A stretch of 64,000 nucleotides of DNA from Antrihabitans auranticaus (GTDB lineage Bacteria; Actinomycetota; Actinomycetes; Mycobacteriales; Mycobacteriaceae), in NCBI RefSeq assembly GCF_016481275.1, contig NZ_JAEMNW010000002.1, positions 868,001-932,000 on the forward strand. Direction: 5' to 3'. The translations under genes were made by a program, and so were the position numbers. Within the stretch, counting starts at the first letter, position 1. Every line of letters starts with the position of its first letter. This document shows positions 28,157-37,057 of this stretch, one piece after another. Under the pieces are notes generated by a model that saw only the letters and a list, made by a program, of their open reading frames with translations, searched no databases and was not told the origin of the DNA.

Positions 28157-30000
28157 CACCAGCGCCACGCCTCGCCGGGTTCGACGCTTCGCATCACCGG
28201 ATGCTCGGTGCTGCGGAAGTGGGCGGACGCATGGTTGCCGACCGAGGAGTCGCAGCACGCGACATGTCCGCAGGTGAGGCACATCCGCAGGTGAACCCAC
28301 ACGAAGCCTTCGTCGAGGCATTCCTGGCAGATTCCGGGATGGTCCGGCACACACGTGACCGGTGCGTCGAGAAGGTGTGCGCATTCGCCTGTCACCGTCG
28401 ACGACAGCGCTTCCTCGCGTAGGTCGTCACCGGCCTCGTCGAAGCGGTCTATCAACGACTCCTCGAGATCGAGCAGGCTCATCACCGATTGCAGGACTTC
28501 GTGATCGAGCACACCCGAGTCGCGAACCTCGAGGACCACTGCACGCTCCGCGCCCAGCATCTGCAAACGCAGACGCCGGTATTCCTCGCTCGGCGTCATC
28601 TGTTCCGACTCCGGAGCGCCGAGCCGTTCCCATGCCGCATTCGTCCGCTGCGTGAGCCGGAAGCGCAGGCTGGCCACGACGTCGGGCGACGTCTGCGGGG
28701 TGATGTTCGCTTCGAGTTCGGCGAGCCCGGCATCGGTGGCCTGCTGCAGCAGGCCCGCTTGTTGCAGCGCGTCCTCGGCACGGCTGGGGCCACGCAGGCT
28801 CAGCAGGCGAACAAGGAACGGCAGGCTCAAACCCTGCAGCAACAATGTGCCGCCGACGACCACGAGCGCGCACAGCGTCAGCACCTCGCGGTGCGGTGTG
28901 TCCTCGGGCAGCAGCAGAACAGCCGCAAGCGTGACGACGCCGCGCATACCCGCCCAGGAGACGACTGCGACGTTCCGCCAGCCCGGCGCGGGATCTGCGG
29001 CCTTGACGCTCGGGATCAGCCTCGGCAGGTAGGTGCTCGGAAAGACCCAGAGCGGTCGGGACACAACGACGGTCAGGAACACCGCGGCGCACGCCAGGAT
29101 CACCCGACTGTGATCCACTCCGCCGTGCCAGGCGTCGTCGACGATCGCGCGCACCTGCAAGCCGATGACGAGGAACACAACGCTCTCGAGGATGAACTGG
29201 ATCGTCTGCCAGTTCGTGCGCTCGGCAATCCTGGACGCCGCACTCTGCCAGACCGGTGCGTTGTGGCCGAGGATCAAGCCGCAGATGACCACCGAGATCA
29301 CGCCGGATGCGTGGATCTCTTCGGCCGGTAGATACGCGACGAACGGTGCGAGAAACGACAGCGACGTATCGAGTACGGGGTCGGTGATGCGGCGCCGCAA
29401 GATCGACAGCAGGAAAGCGACAGCGATACCGACCGCTGCGCCACCGCCCGCGGCGACGAGAAAGTCCCAGCCCGCTTCCCAGACTGCCACCGTGCCGCCG
29501 ATCGCGGCGATGGCCGTCCGCAACGCGACCAGTGCCGTCGCATCGTTGAACAGGGATTCTCCCTCGAGGATCGTGACGATGCGCCTCGGCATCCCGACCT
29601 TGCGTGCGACAGCCGTCGCGGCGACGGCGTCCGGTGGTGCAACGACAGCGCCGAGCGCTACCGCGACCGCGAACGGCACCTGCAGAATCCACCACACAAC
29701 GAGCGCCACCGTGAACGTGGTGAACAGCACCAGGCCGACGGAGAGGAACGCGATCGCTCGTTTGTTGGCCTTGAAGTCGACAAGGGACGTCTTGATCGCC
29801 GCCGTGTACAACAGTGGCGGCAGTAGGCCGAGCAGGATGAGGTCCGGTTCGATCTCGATGTCCGGCACGAGGGTGGAGTACGAGCCGATGACGCCGGCAA
29901 CGACAAGGACCAGCGGTTCCGACGCGCCGACCCGCCGCGCGGCGGCTGCCAGCGCGACCGCAACGCCGACAAGGACCACGAGCAGAAGCGCGATGTGCAC
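28132..30000 (-). CDS. CPA1 Na+/H+ antiporter with C-terminal UBP zinc finger
   Basis: Predicted monovalent cation/proton antiporter, 622 residues. About 12 transmembrane segments occupy residues 1-410, including VVAPPDAVAATAVARKVG and the catalytic ND in ESLFNDATALVALR. A cytosolic helical region follows (about 410-540). The last about 80 residues are a ubiquitin-protease-type zinc finger: CAHLLDAPVTCVP, then CQECL, CLTCGHVACC and HFRSTEHPVM. GTG at 30000 is the preferred start; a longer frame begins at 30075, and no strong ribosome site separates them. The zinc finger may bind a C-terminal peptide or sense a ligand; that is inference. Confidence 0.9.
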   Translation of the reverse strand: MHIALLLVVLVGVAVALAAAARRVGASEPLVLVVAGVIGSYSTLVPDIEIEPDLILLGLLPPLLYTAAIKTSLVDFKANKRAIAFLSVGLVLFTTFTVALVVWWILQVPFAVAVALGAVVAPPDAVAATAVARKVGMPRRIVTILEGESLFNDATALVALRTAIAAIGGTVAVWEAGWDFLVAAGGGAAVGIAVAFLLSILRRRITDPVLDTSLSFLAPFVAYLPAEEIHASGVISVVICGLILGHNAPVWQSAASRIAERTNWQTIQFILESVVFLVIGLQVRAIVDDAWHGGVDHSRVILACAAVFLTVVVSRPLWVFPSTYLPRLIPSVKAADPAPGWRNVAVVSWAGMRGVVTLAAVLLLPEDTPHREVLTLCALVVVGGTLLLQGLSLPFLVRLLSLRGPSRAEDALQQAGLLQQATDAGLAELEANITPQTSPDVVASLRFRLTQRTNAAWERLGAPESEQMTPSEEYRRLRLQMLGAERAVVLEVRDSGVLDHEVLQSVMSLLDLEESLIDRFDEAGDDLREEALSSTVTGECAHLLDAPVTCVPDHPGICQECLDEGFVWVHLRMCLTCGHVACCDSSVGNHASAHFRSTEHPVMRSVEPGEAWRWCYVDNVLG

Positions 30001-30187
30001 GGGTACATCTTGCAGGAGATCCGGGTGCGCCTCTACGCGGCGCCCGCCGGTCCGGAGCAACGTGTGTTTCAACACTCTTTACTGAGTGGTGGCCCGCAGT
30101 TCATCTACGCTTGCCCGAGCTTTGTCCAACGGGGGATGTGTCTGAACAATCAGTGCGCGACAGGGCGTGCGGGAAGGTCTGGCCCAA

Positions 30188-31342
30188 TTGAGCGCGATGA
30201 CGCATGCCGAGTATCTGGCGATGAAACGATTTCCCGCATTGGACGGACTGCGCGCGTTTGCCGCGATCGCCGTTGTTTTCTATCACTACGGCGAGGTGCA
30301 ATGGCGCTGGTTGTCGGGCTGGATCGGCGTTCAACTCTTCTTCGTTCTGTCCGGATTTCTGATCACGACACTCGCTTTGCGTGAAGAATCGCGTTTCGGG
30401 AAGATATCGCTGCGTAACTTCTATGTGCGGCGATTCTTCCGGATCCTGCCGGTCTATTTCCTCTTGCTTGCGGTGACGGTTCTCGTCTTCGCGAATCGCG
30501 ACGAGTTCTTCGGGCATCCACTGCAGGCCGCGTTCCCCGAGTACCTCCTGTTCTGGAACGAGTTCGCCGACGGCACCCCGTACGGACAGTCGTGGTCGCT
30601 CGGTATCGAGCAGAAGTTCTACATCGTGTGGCCGTTGCTGGCGTTCGGGTTCCTCGCCGCGGCAGGGCGGGCCGGCCGCGGTCGGCTCGCGCTCGCGTGC
30701 GGCGGCATTGTGCTTTCGCTCGTCGCGATTCCCGCGACTCTCGATGCGGACCCGAAAGGCTGGCCGGTCCACTACGTTTCCGTGCTTACAGGGTGTGTCG
30801 TCGCCCTCATCATGCACAGTCCGCGTGGCTTTGCCCTGGTCGCGCCGTTGACCAAGCCCAAGATTGCGGGACTTGTGGCGATTGCCTTCTGCGTCGTGCA
30901 ATGGCAGATCCGTCCGCTCTCGGAGTTCCTCGGGCACCACAACCCGTGGGACATTCCCGGATTCGTTGCTGTGTGCCCGATCTACGCGTTCTTCGTCGCG
31001 ATGCTGCTCGTCGCTGTCGTAGGACCCGGACCGGTCCGCACGGTGCTGTCCACGCGGATCATGAACTACCTGGGCGAGCGGTCCTACTCGATCTATCTGG
31101 TGCAGGTGCTCGCCGGCTTGATGGTGGTTTCGGCGATGCCGTCTCTGCACGGGACCGGCAAGGCAATCGGTGTGCTCGTCGTGTCGATCATCGCCGCTGA
31201 CGTGCTGTACCGCCATGTCGAAGTGCCGATGATCGCCCTCGGTCGGCGCTTCCTGGCGGCCCGTGTTGTGATGGCGAAATCCGAGCCCATTGTCGAGTAT
31301 CCCCGGGTCGATGTGTCCTTGGAAAAGGTCGGCAGCCGGTAG
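30188..31342 (+). CDS. Acyltransferase 3 (OafA-like) membrane O-acyltransferase, copy 1
   Basis: Integral membrane acyltransferase of the AT3 family, 384 residues and about ten transmembrane segments. It likely transfers acyl groups to sugars or lipids at the membrane. The N-terminal signature RFPALDGLRAFAA followed by a His in FYHYG is present, as is SLGIEQKFYIVWPLL. TTG at 30188 is chosen because it aligns with the start of the downstream paralogue and AAGG lies upstream; a GTG at 30167 is an alternative. Its TAG shares one base with the next GTG, so copies 1 and 2 are coupled. Confidence 0.88.
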   Translation: MSAMTHAEYLAMKRFPALDGLRAFAAIAVVFYHYGEVQWRWLSGWIGVQLFFVLSGFLITTLALREESRFGKISLRNFYVRRFFRILPVYFLLLAVTVLVFANRDEFFGHPLQAAFPEYLLFWNEFADGTPYGQSWSLGIEQKFYIVWPLLAFGFLAAAGRAGRGRLALACGGIVLSLVAIPATLDADPKGWPVHYVSVLTGCVVALIMHSPRGFALVAPLTKPKIAGLVAIAFCVVQWQIRPLSEFLGHHNPWDIPGFVAVCPIYAFFVAMLLVAVVGPGPVRTVLSTRIMNYLGERSYSIYLVQVLAGLMVVSAMPSLHGTGKAIGVLVVSIIAADVLYRHVEVPMIALGRRFLAARVVMAKSEPIVEYPRVDVSLEKVGSR

Positions 31343-32526
31343 TGGCTGCCATTTCACACGCCGACTACCTGGCTATTCGTCGATTTCCCGCGCTGGACGG
31401 GCTCCGCGCATTTGCGGCTGTCAGCGTTGTCATCTTTCATTTCGGTGGAAAAGAATGGGAGTTCCTGTCGGGGTGGATCGGCGTCCAGCTCTTCTTCGTC
31501 CTTTCTGGGTTTCTGATCACTACGCTTGCCCTGCGGGAAGAATCCCGTTTCGGCCGAATTTCACTGCGTAATTTCTACGTGCGCCGTGTCTTCCGCATCA
31601 TGCCCGTTTACTTCGTTCTGCTCGGACTCACCGTTTTTGTGTGGGTGGTGCGGGGCAAGTTCTTCGGCACTCCGCTGCAGGCAGCTTTCCCGGACTATCT
31701 GCTCTTCTGGAACGAGTTCGTCGCCAACAACCCGTTCGGGCACTCCTGGTCACTCGGAATCGAGCAGAAGTTCTATTTCGTCTGGCCACTGCTTGCGTTC
31801 GGGCTGTTGGCGGCCGGTGGTCGCGCTGGTGGACGTCGGATCGCTGCCACCGCGGGCACCATGGTCCTTGCGCTCGCTCTGATCCCACCGACCCTCGGAT
31901 CGCAGCAAACTGCGTGGTCGTACCACTATTTCTCCATTCTGTGCGGCTGCCTGCTCGCCCTCGGCATGCACAGTCGCCGCGGCTTCGCGGTCGTCGCGCC
32001 GCTCACGCGCCCGTATGTGGCCATTGCGGTAGCGATCGCGTTCGTCGGCGTGCACTTGGCGGTGCGACCGGGTGCGAGACTGCTCGGCCAGCACGCGCCC
32101 GGTGACCTCCCCGGTTTCGTGCTGGTCTGCCCGCTGTACGCGATTGCGGTAGCTCTGTTCCTGCCCGCGGTGATCACACCCGGACCAGTTCAGCGGGTAC
32201 TGTCGGCCCGTCCGCTCGTCTTCGTGGGAGAACGGTCGTACTCGCTCTATCTCGTCCAGGCGTTGGCGGGATTTGCGGTGGTGTCGGTGTACCCCTCGGT
32301 CGACGGCACGTGGAAAGCGCTCGCGGTCATCGTGATCGGACTGACTGCGGCGGACGTTCTCTATCGCTGCATCGAACTGCCACTGATAAAGTTCGGGCAG
32401 CGATATGTCGTACCGCACAAGCTCCCGACCAGCACCGATGCGCCGGATTCGGGTCAGCCGAGGGGCGCTCGGTACGATGAGGGCGACCGATCGCCCGGCC
32501 GAACAAGGATTGTCACCACAATATGA
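31342..32526 (+). CDS. Acyltransferase 3 (OafA-like) membrane O-acyltransferase, copy 2
   Basis: Second AT3-family acyltransferase, 394 residues, very similar to the preceding copy along its length; for example GWIGVQLFFVLSGFL and EESRFG-x-ISLRNFYVRR are shared. His in IFHFG and the EQKFYFVWPLL motif are retained. The C-terminal cytosolic tail is longer and differs. GGAAAAGG upstream is a plausible ribosome site. The end overlaps the LPLAT gene by 4 bp (ATGA). The pair looks like a tandem duplication that has kept both active sites. Confidence 0.9.
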   Translation: MAAISHADYLAIRRFPALDGLRAFAAVSVVIFHFGGKEWEFLSGWIGVQLFFVLSGFLITTLALREESRFGRISLRNFYVRRVFRIMPVYFVLLGLTVFVWVVRGKFFGTPLQAAFPDYLLFWNEFVANNPFGHSWSLGIEQKFYFVWPLLAFGLLAAGGRAGGRRIAATAGTMVLALALIPPTLGSQQTAWSYHYFSILCGCLLALGMHSRRGFAVVAPLTRPYVAIAVAIAFVGVHLAVRPGARLLGQHAPGDLPGFVLVCPLYAIAVALFLPAVITPGPVQRVLSARPLVFVGERSYSLYLVQALAGFAVVSVYPSVDGTWKALAVIVIGLTAADVLYRCIELPLIKFGQRYVVPHKLPTSTDAPDSGQPRGARYDEGDRSPGRTRIVTTI

Positions 32527-33362
32527 ATGCCCCGCTCACCGACGGCGCACCTCTCGATGTGCGGTTCAACTCCATCGACGAACGGTTGATCAGCGCCCTG
32601 CTGGCGCCGCTGCGGCTCTGGACCAGTCCGAAGTTCTACGGAATCGAGAACATCCCGCAGTCGGGTGCCATCATGCTCGCCGGAAACCACAACCTGTACG
32701 GCGGGTTGGACGCTCCGCTCTTCGCGGACGAGGTGCAACGCCGAACCGGTCGAGTGCTGCGTGGGCTCGCCGAGGACATCCTCATGGTTGTGCCCGGCGT
32801 TCGTCAGGTTCTGCATCGGTGGGGAGCGGTACGGGCGAATCGCGACAACTGCCGGGCACTCTTCGCCAACGGCGAGGCGGTCCTCGTGTTTCCGGGTGGC
32901 GGCCGCGAAGCAGTTCGCCGCAAGAACGAGAAGTACGCCTTGCTCTGGGACGAGCGAACGGGCTTCGCGCGCATGGCGATCGAGGCAGGTGTGCCGATCT
33001 ACCCGGTCGGCGCAATTGGCGTCGACGACGCTTTCGACATCCTCGTGGATGCGGATCACCCGGCACTGAAACCGGTCCGCGCTGTCGCCGAGCGCTTCGG
33101 CTTCCGTTGGGAACTCGCACCGCCCCTTTCCCGGGGAATCGGACCGACGCCGATCATGCGGCCCGAACGCTTCTACTTCTCGGTCGGTACTCCGATCGAC
33201 ACCACGCCCTGGGTCGGCTCACCCGATCTGAACGCCGCTGCGTGCGAGGTCCGTGACCTGGTGCGCAAGGGGGTCGAGGAGGAGATCCGTTTCCTCATCG
33301 ACGAACGCTCGCGAGATTCGGGCCGCACATTGCGCGGGCGACTCGCACAAGCCTTCGCTTGA
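32523..33362 (+). CDS. Lysophospholipid/acylglycerol acyltransferase (MGAT/DGAT2-like LPLAT)
   Basis: Predicted cytoplasmic-face acyltransferase, 279 residues, of the LPLAT superfamily. GNHNLYGGLD replaces the canonical HX4D motif, and FPGGGREA stands where classical PlsC enzymes have FPEGTRS. Both variants are typical of the monoacylglycerol/diacylglycerol acyltransferase-like subgroup. The acceptor is unknown; a neutral-lipid or glycolipid acceptor is reasonable. It is translationally coupled to the two AT3 acyltransferases, suggesting they modify one molecule in sequence. Confidence 0.87.
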   Translation: MNAPLTDGAPLDVRFNSIDERLISALLAPLRLWTSPKFYGIENIPQSGAIMLAGNHNLYGGLDAPLFADEVQRRTGRVLRGLAEDILMVVPGVRQVLHRWGAVRANRDNCRALFANGEAVLVFPGGGREAVRRKNEKYALLWDERTGFARMAIEAGVPIYPVGAIGVDDAFDILVDADHPALKPVRAVAERFGFRWELAPPLSRGIGPTPIMRPERFYFSVGTPIDTTPWVGSPDLNAAACEVRDLVRKGVEEEIRFLIDERSRDSGRTLRGRLAQAFA

Positions 33363-33371
33363 GTCGGCGGG

Positions 33372-33782
33372 TCAGCCCTGGGCCGCGGTGATGTTGATCA
33401 ACCACGGAATGCCGAACCTGTCGATGCAGGACCCGAACTCGTCGCCCCACATCTGCTTTTCGAGCGGGACGGTGACTGTGCCGCCGTCGATCAGTCGGTC
33501 CCAGTAGCCGCGTAGTTCCTCGTCGTCACCGCTCAGGCTGACCGTGATGTTCTCGCCCGGCTTGTAATCCATTCCGGGTGGGGTGTCTGCCGCCATCAGC
33601 GTGAAGCCCTTGTCGGTCTCGAGCATTCCGTGCATGATCTTGTCGCCGTAGCCGGCGTCGGGTGCGCCGAAGTCGGCGAAGGTATTCACGTCGAGGGTGC
33701 CACCGAAAATGTCTTTGTAGAACTCGAGCGCTTCACGCGCTGTGCCGTCGAAGCTGATGTAGGGGTTGAGACGAGAGGCCAT
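33372..33782 (-). CDS. PhnB-like VOC/glyoxalase-fold protein
   Basis: A 136-residue protein of the PhnB-type VOC superfamily. It begins with LNPYISFDGTAREALEFYKDIFGG and carries MHGMLETDKGFTLMAAD, SLSGDDEELRGYWD and the C-terminal WGDEFGSCIDRFGIPWLIN. Such proteins usually lack clear enzyme assignment. A strong ribosome site AAAGGAG lies 8 bases before the ATG. It is convergent with the LPLAT gene (9-bp gap) and divergent from an esterase. Confidence 0.92.
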   Translation of the reverse strand: MASRLNPYISFDGTAREALEFYKDIFGGTLDVNTFADFGAPDAGYGDKIMHGMLETDKGFTLMAADTPPGMDYKPGENITVSLSGDDEELRGYWDRLIDGGTVTVPLEKQMWGDEFGSCIDRFGIPWLINITAAQG

Positions 33783-33937
33783 CGGGAGATCTCCTTTGTC
33801 GTAACCGGTCGGCGGTCACAGCCTAGGATGCGCTGCGCTCGCGCGGAGCGACTTCCGAACGGCAGCCGCGACCGTCGGGCAAGTGAATATCGGCTAGTAT
33901 TCCTCCAGTTTGCAATGTCGCAGGCGAAGGAGCGCAC

Positions 33938-34945
33938 GTGGTGATCTCGATTCATCGGCCGAGAGTGTCGGTTCCGAAAGTCCCGCCGATGGCAGACGTG
34001 CTGGATCGGCTGGCGGCGAGCCCTCTCGCGTATGCCGGGATGGGCGTCGTCAAATCGGTCGTGCGTGTCGCGCCCGCCAATCGCGTCACCGTCCACATCG
34101 CCCGCGTGTTTATCGATGTCGTACTGCGTGCCACTTCTCCCGCACCACGTGGCGTGGTGACTCCGGTCGACACCCGAATCGGAGCTGACGCCGTGCGCGG
34201 CGAATGGGTCAGTCCGCCAGGAGTTTCCGCTGGCCGGGTGCTGTATTACCTACACGGCAGCGGGTACGTCGTGTGCTCACCGCGCACACACCGCGGCCTG
34301 GCCGCTCGGCTTGCAGCCGATTGCGACCGCCCGGCATTCGTGCTCCGGTACCGGCGCGCGCCGGAGAATCGCTTTCCCGCGGCGCAAGACGACGCGCTCG
34401 CGGGCTACCGCTGGCTGCTGCACAAAGGCTATCGGCCGGAAGATATTGTGCTGGGCGGAGATTCGGCCGGCGGGCACCTGGTGATCGGTCTGCTCGGCGA
34501 GTTGCAGAGGCTGGGTCTGCCCCAACCTGCCGGCGCATTCGCCTTCTCGCCGCTGATCGACCCAGCGCTCGCGATGGACGCCACCACCGAGGCCGGTTGT
34601 CGCGATCCGCTGATCCCGGTGCGCGGCGCCGATCGACTGATCGCCCTGTACTTCGACGGCACGGACCCGACGGATCCGCGCGCCGACGTACAACAGGTAG
34701 TTGGACCGCATTTGGCGCCGCTTCTGATTCAGGTCGGCGAGCGTGAAATTCTGCGGCCTGCAGCGGAACTGTTCGGACAGGCACAGCAACGCGCGGGCGG
34801 CGAGTGCGAACTGCAGAACTGGCCCAACCAGATTCACGTGTTCCAGATGTTCTACCGCCTGGGCGGTGCGGCGAGCGCTGCACTCGCGGATGTGGCGCGC
34901 TTCGTCGCGGGACTCGACGCCCGGGCTATCTCGTCAGCGGGCTGA
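33938..34945 (+). CDS. HSL-family alpha/beta hydrolase
   Basis: A 335-residue hormone-sensitive-lipase-type esterase. The oxyanion motif is HGSG in YYLHGSGYVV, slightly different from the usual HGGG. The nucleophile is in GGDSAGGHL, and a candidate His is in NQIHVFQMFY. The start is GTG at 33938 with AAGGAG 6 bases upstream; a -10-like TAGTAT lies at 33895-33900. The 3' end overlaps the convergent flavoprotein gene by 12 bp. It resembles the other HSL gene at 17477-18490 in type but not closely in sequence. Confidence 0.9.
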   Translation: MVISIHRPRVSVPKVPPMADVLDRLAASPLAYAGMGVVKSVVRVAPANRVTVHIARVFIDVVLRATSPAPRGVVTPVDTRIGADAVRGEWVSPPGVSAGRVLYYLHGSGYVVCSPRTHRGLAARLAADCDRPAFVLRYRRAPENRFPAAQDDALAGYRWLLHKGYRPEDIVLGGDSAGGHLVIGLLGELQRLGLPQPAGAFAFSPLIDPALAMDATTEAGCRDPLIPVRGADRLIALYFDGTDPTDPRADVQQVVGPHLAPLLIQVGEREILRPAAELFGQAQQRAGGECELQNWPNQIHVFQMFYRLGGAASAALADVARFVAGLDARAISSAG

Positions 34946-35893
34946 CACCCGCGCCGCGATGGCGTCTCGGACGTCCTCGTTCACCAGGTCGGCGTTGATG
35001 AACGCGCCGGCCGTGAGTCCAGATGCCGCCGAGACGATCACCTGCGCCTTCGGGTCGGCGACATTCCCGGCCACTGACACGCCAGGAACCGACGTGGCGC
35101 CCTGCGCATCGGCCGGGATGAAACTTCCGATGACATGACCGTTGTGCTCCAGTTCGACCGGCTCGAGGCCGAGTCCCGCGAGCATGTCGACCCGGGCGGT
35201 GAAACGGGGTGCGACAACGACAGCCTGAAGTGGATGAAGCTCGCCAGAACGGAGCACAACCCCGGAAAGTTTGTCGTCGGTGATATCCAGCGTCGCGATT
35301 TCTCCGGTGACCACTGGAACGTCGCGCGCGGCCAATTGTTCGATTTCCTCTGCTGACAGCGCGGGGGCGGTGTGCTGGAAGAACGTGACGTGAGGACTGA
35401 GCTGCCGGAACAAGAGAGCTTGGTGCACCGCCATGAACGACGTGGCGATGACTCCGATGGCCTGATCGCGGACCTCCCAGCCGTGGCAGTAGGGACAGTG
35501 CAAGACGTCGCGGCCCCACCGCTGTGCGACTCCCGGGATGTCGGGTAGTTCGTCGACGAGACCGGTGGCAATGAGCAAGCGACGTGCGGTGATGCCGACG
35601 CCGTCGCTCGTAGTTACGCGAAAGGACGGGCCACCGACCGGTTCTACGGCGGTGACGCGGGCGTTCTTGAACTCGCCGCCGTATGCGGCAACCTCGGCAC
35701 GGCCGATCTGGACCAGTTCGAGCGGCGGCGTGCCCTCGCGGCCGAGGTAATTGTGGACATGCCCCGCGGGGGCGTTTCTGGGCGTGCCGTCGTCGATCAC
35801 CAACACCGATCGACGTGCGCGTGCCAGAGCCATCGCCCCGCCCAACCCTGCGGCACCGCCACCGACGATTACGACGTCATAGTTTTCGTTCAT
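34934..35893 (-). CDS. Thioredoxin reductase-like FAD oxidoreductase with CPYC
   Basis: A 319-residue NAD(P)/FAD-dependent oxidoreductase of the thioredoxin-reductase-like family. The FAD site is VVIVGGGAAGLGGAMALA. The redox-active pair C133 and C136 is in CPYCHGWE, and the C-terminal FAD stretch is VPGVSVAGNVADPKAQVIVSA. This single-gene family (without thioredoxin) is common in actinobacteria and its substrate is unknown. ATG at 35893 is chosen; a longer frame upstream runs into the divergent regulator. It is likely regulated by the XRE-cupin protein 65 bp away. Confidence 0.9.
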   Translation of the reverse strand: MNENYDVVIVGGGAAGLGGAMALARARRSVLVIDDGTPRNAPAGHVHNYLGREGTPPLELVQIGRAEVAAYGGEFKNARVTAVEPVGGPSFRVTTSDGVGITARRLLIATGLVDELPDIPGVAQRWGRDVLHCPYCHGWEVRDQAIGVIATSFMAVHQALLFRQLSPHVTFFQHTAPALSAEEIEQLAARDVPVVTGEIATLDITDDKLSGVVLRSGELHPLQAVVVAPRFTARVDMLAGLGLEPVELEHNGHVIGSFIPADAQGATSVPGVSVAGNVADPKAQVIVSAASGLTAGAFINADLVNEDVRDAIAARVSAR

Positions 35894-35923
35894 GGCTCGA
35901 CTGTCGACCTGATGGGAAAATAT

Positions 35924-35950
35924 GGCAAGTATGTTTGCCGAAGTGGCAAA
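35924..35950. promoter_or_regulatory. Three TTTGCC/GGCAAA half-sites in divergent gap
   Basis: In the 65-bp gap between the CPYC flavoprotein and the XRE-cupin gene, GGCAAG (35924-35929), TTTGCC (35934-35939) and GGCAAA (35945-35950) alternate in orientation at about 10-bp intervals, one helical turn. They form overlapping inverted repeats. This is a likely operator for the adjacent XRE-family regulator. Confidence 0.6.
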
Positions 35951-35958
35951 CTGGAGCG

Positions 35959-36564
35959 ATGGGCGACGACAGCACTCCGGATCTAGAGCAGGTTCTCGAC
36001 ACCGTCGGTCCGCGACTGCGCGCCTTGCGGAAGGAACGTCGCGCGACACTGGCGCAGCTTTCGGAGTCGACCGGCATTTCGGTCAGCACCCTGTCGCGCC
36101 TGGAATCGGGGCAGCGGCGGCCGACCCTGGAGCTGTTGCTCTTGCTCGCTGCGGCGCATCAGGTTCCGCTCGATCAGCTCGTCGACGCGCCACCCACCGG
36201 TGATCCCCGCGTGCACATGCGACCCTTCGAAAGGCATGGGAGCACGATCATTCCGCTGACCCGCCGACCTGGCGGTGTGCAAGCGTTCAAGCAGGTCCTC
36301 CCGGCACGCACGCCCGAGCGCGACCCGGAACTGAAGGTCCACGACGGCTACGAGTGGATGTATGTCATGTCGGGTCGAGTGCGTCTCTTGCTGGGGGACC
36401 GCGACATCGTGTTGACTGCGGGGGAGGCGGCCGAATTCGACACACATATTCCCCATTGGTTCGGCAACCCCGGTCCCGGGCCCGCTGAGATCCTCAGCCT
36501 GTACGGTCCGCAGGGCGAACGAATGCATGTCCGAACGCGGTCGGTCCGCGCCGCAGAAAGGTGA
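35959..36564 (+). CDS. XRE-family regulator with cupin domain
   Basis: A 201-residue regulator. An N-terminal XRE helix-turn-helix (about 15-70: LRALRKERRATLAQLSESTG, then ISVSTLSRLESGQRRPTLE) is fused to a C-terminal cupin_2 domain (about 115-190, including DGYEWMYVMSGRVRLLLG and FDTHIPHWFGNPG with His residues for a metal or ligand). The ATG at 35959 has CTGGAG just upstream. It is divergent from the CPYC flavoprotein and probably controls it. The end abuts the SRPBCC gene (overlap possible with a GTG at 36561). Confidence 0.9.
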   Translation: MGDDSTPDLEQVLDTVGPRLRALRKERRATLAQLSESTGISVSTLSRLESGQRRPTLELLLLLAAAHQVPLDQLVDAPPTGDPRVHMRPFERHGSTIIPLTRRPGGVQAFKQVLPARTPERDPELKVHDGYEWMYVMSGRVRLLLGDRDIVLTAGEAAEFDTHIPHWFGNPGPGPAEILSLYGPQGERMHVRTRSVRAAER

Positions 36565-36569
36565 GCGCA

Positions 36570-37055
36570 ATGGCCCGCTGGTTCGACCTGGAGCCGTGCG
36601 ACGAGGACTTCGTCGCGACCGCCCCGTACCGATACGTGTACCCGATCGAGCTACCCGTTGCGCCGGAGGAGGTGTGGGCAGGATTGACCGCGGACCAACC
36701 CCTGAAATGGTGCAAGCTGCTCAGTGGCGGATATACCTCGGACCGCCCGTTCGGCGTCGGGACGACGCGAACCGTCAAGCTCGCACGCCTGTTGACCCTC
36801 CGCGAACGATTCGACGTGTGGGAAGAGGGGCGACGGCACGGATTTCAGGTCGAGCAGATGAACGCCCCGATGTTCCGGCGTTTCGCGGAGGACTACCTCG
36901 TGGAGCCGACGCCGGTCGGTTGCCGTTTCACCTGGACGTTCGCCTTCGAGCCCGGAACGCTGACCAAGCCCGCCGGACCGCTCAACCGGCCGATCAACAA
37001 GGTTGTCTACGACAGCCTCGTCCGCGATACCAGCAAACACTTCGGCGGTCGGTGA
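36570..37055 (+). CDS. SRPBCC (START-like) family protein
   Basis: A 161-residue protein with an SRPBCC/polyketide-cyclase fold, a helix-grip fold that binds hydrophobic ligands. It contains YVYPIELPVAPEEVWAGLT, FGVGTTRTVKL and CRFTWTFAFEPGTL. Two starts are possible: GTG 36561, overlapping the regulator stop, or ATG 36570 with AGGTGAG just upstream; the latter is chosen. Ligand and role are unknown. It is co-transcribed with the XRE-cupin regulator. A terminator-like inverted repeat follows. Confidence 0.8.
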   Translation: MARWFDLEPCDEDFVATAPYRYVYPIELPVAPEEVWAGLTADQPLKWCKLLSGGYTSDRPFGVGTTRTVKLARLLTLRERFDVWEEGRRHGFQVEQMNAPMFRRFAEDYLVEPTPVGCRFTWTFAFEPGTLTKPAGPLNRPINKVVYDSLVRDTSKHFGGR

Positions 37056-37057
37056 CT

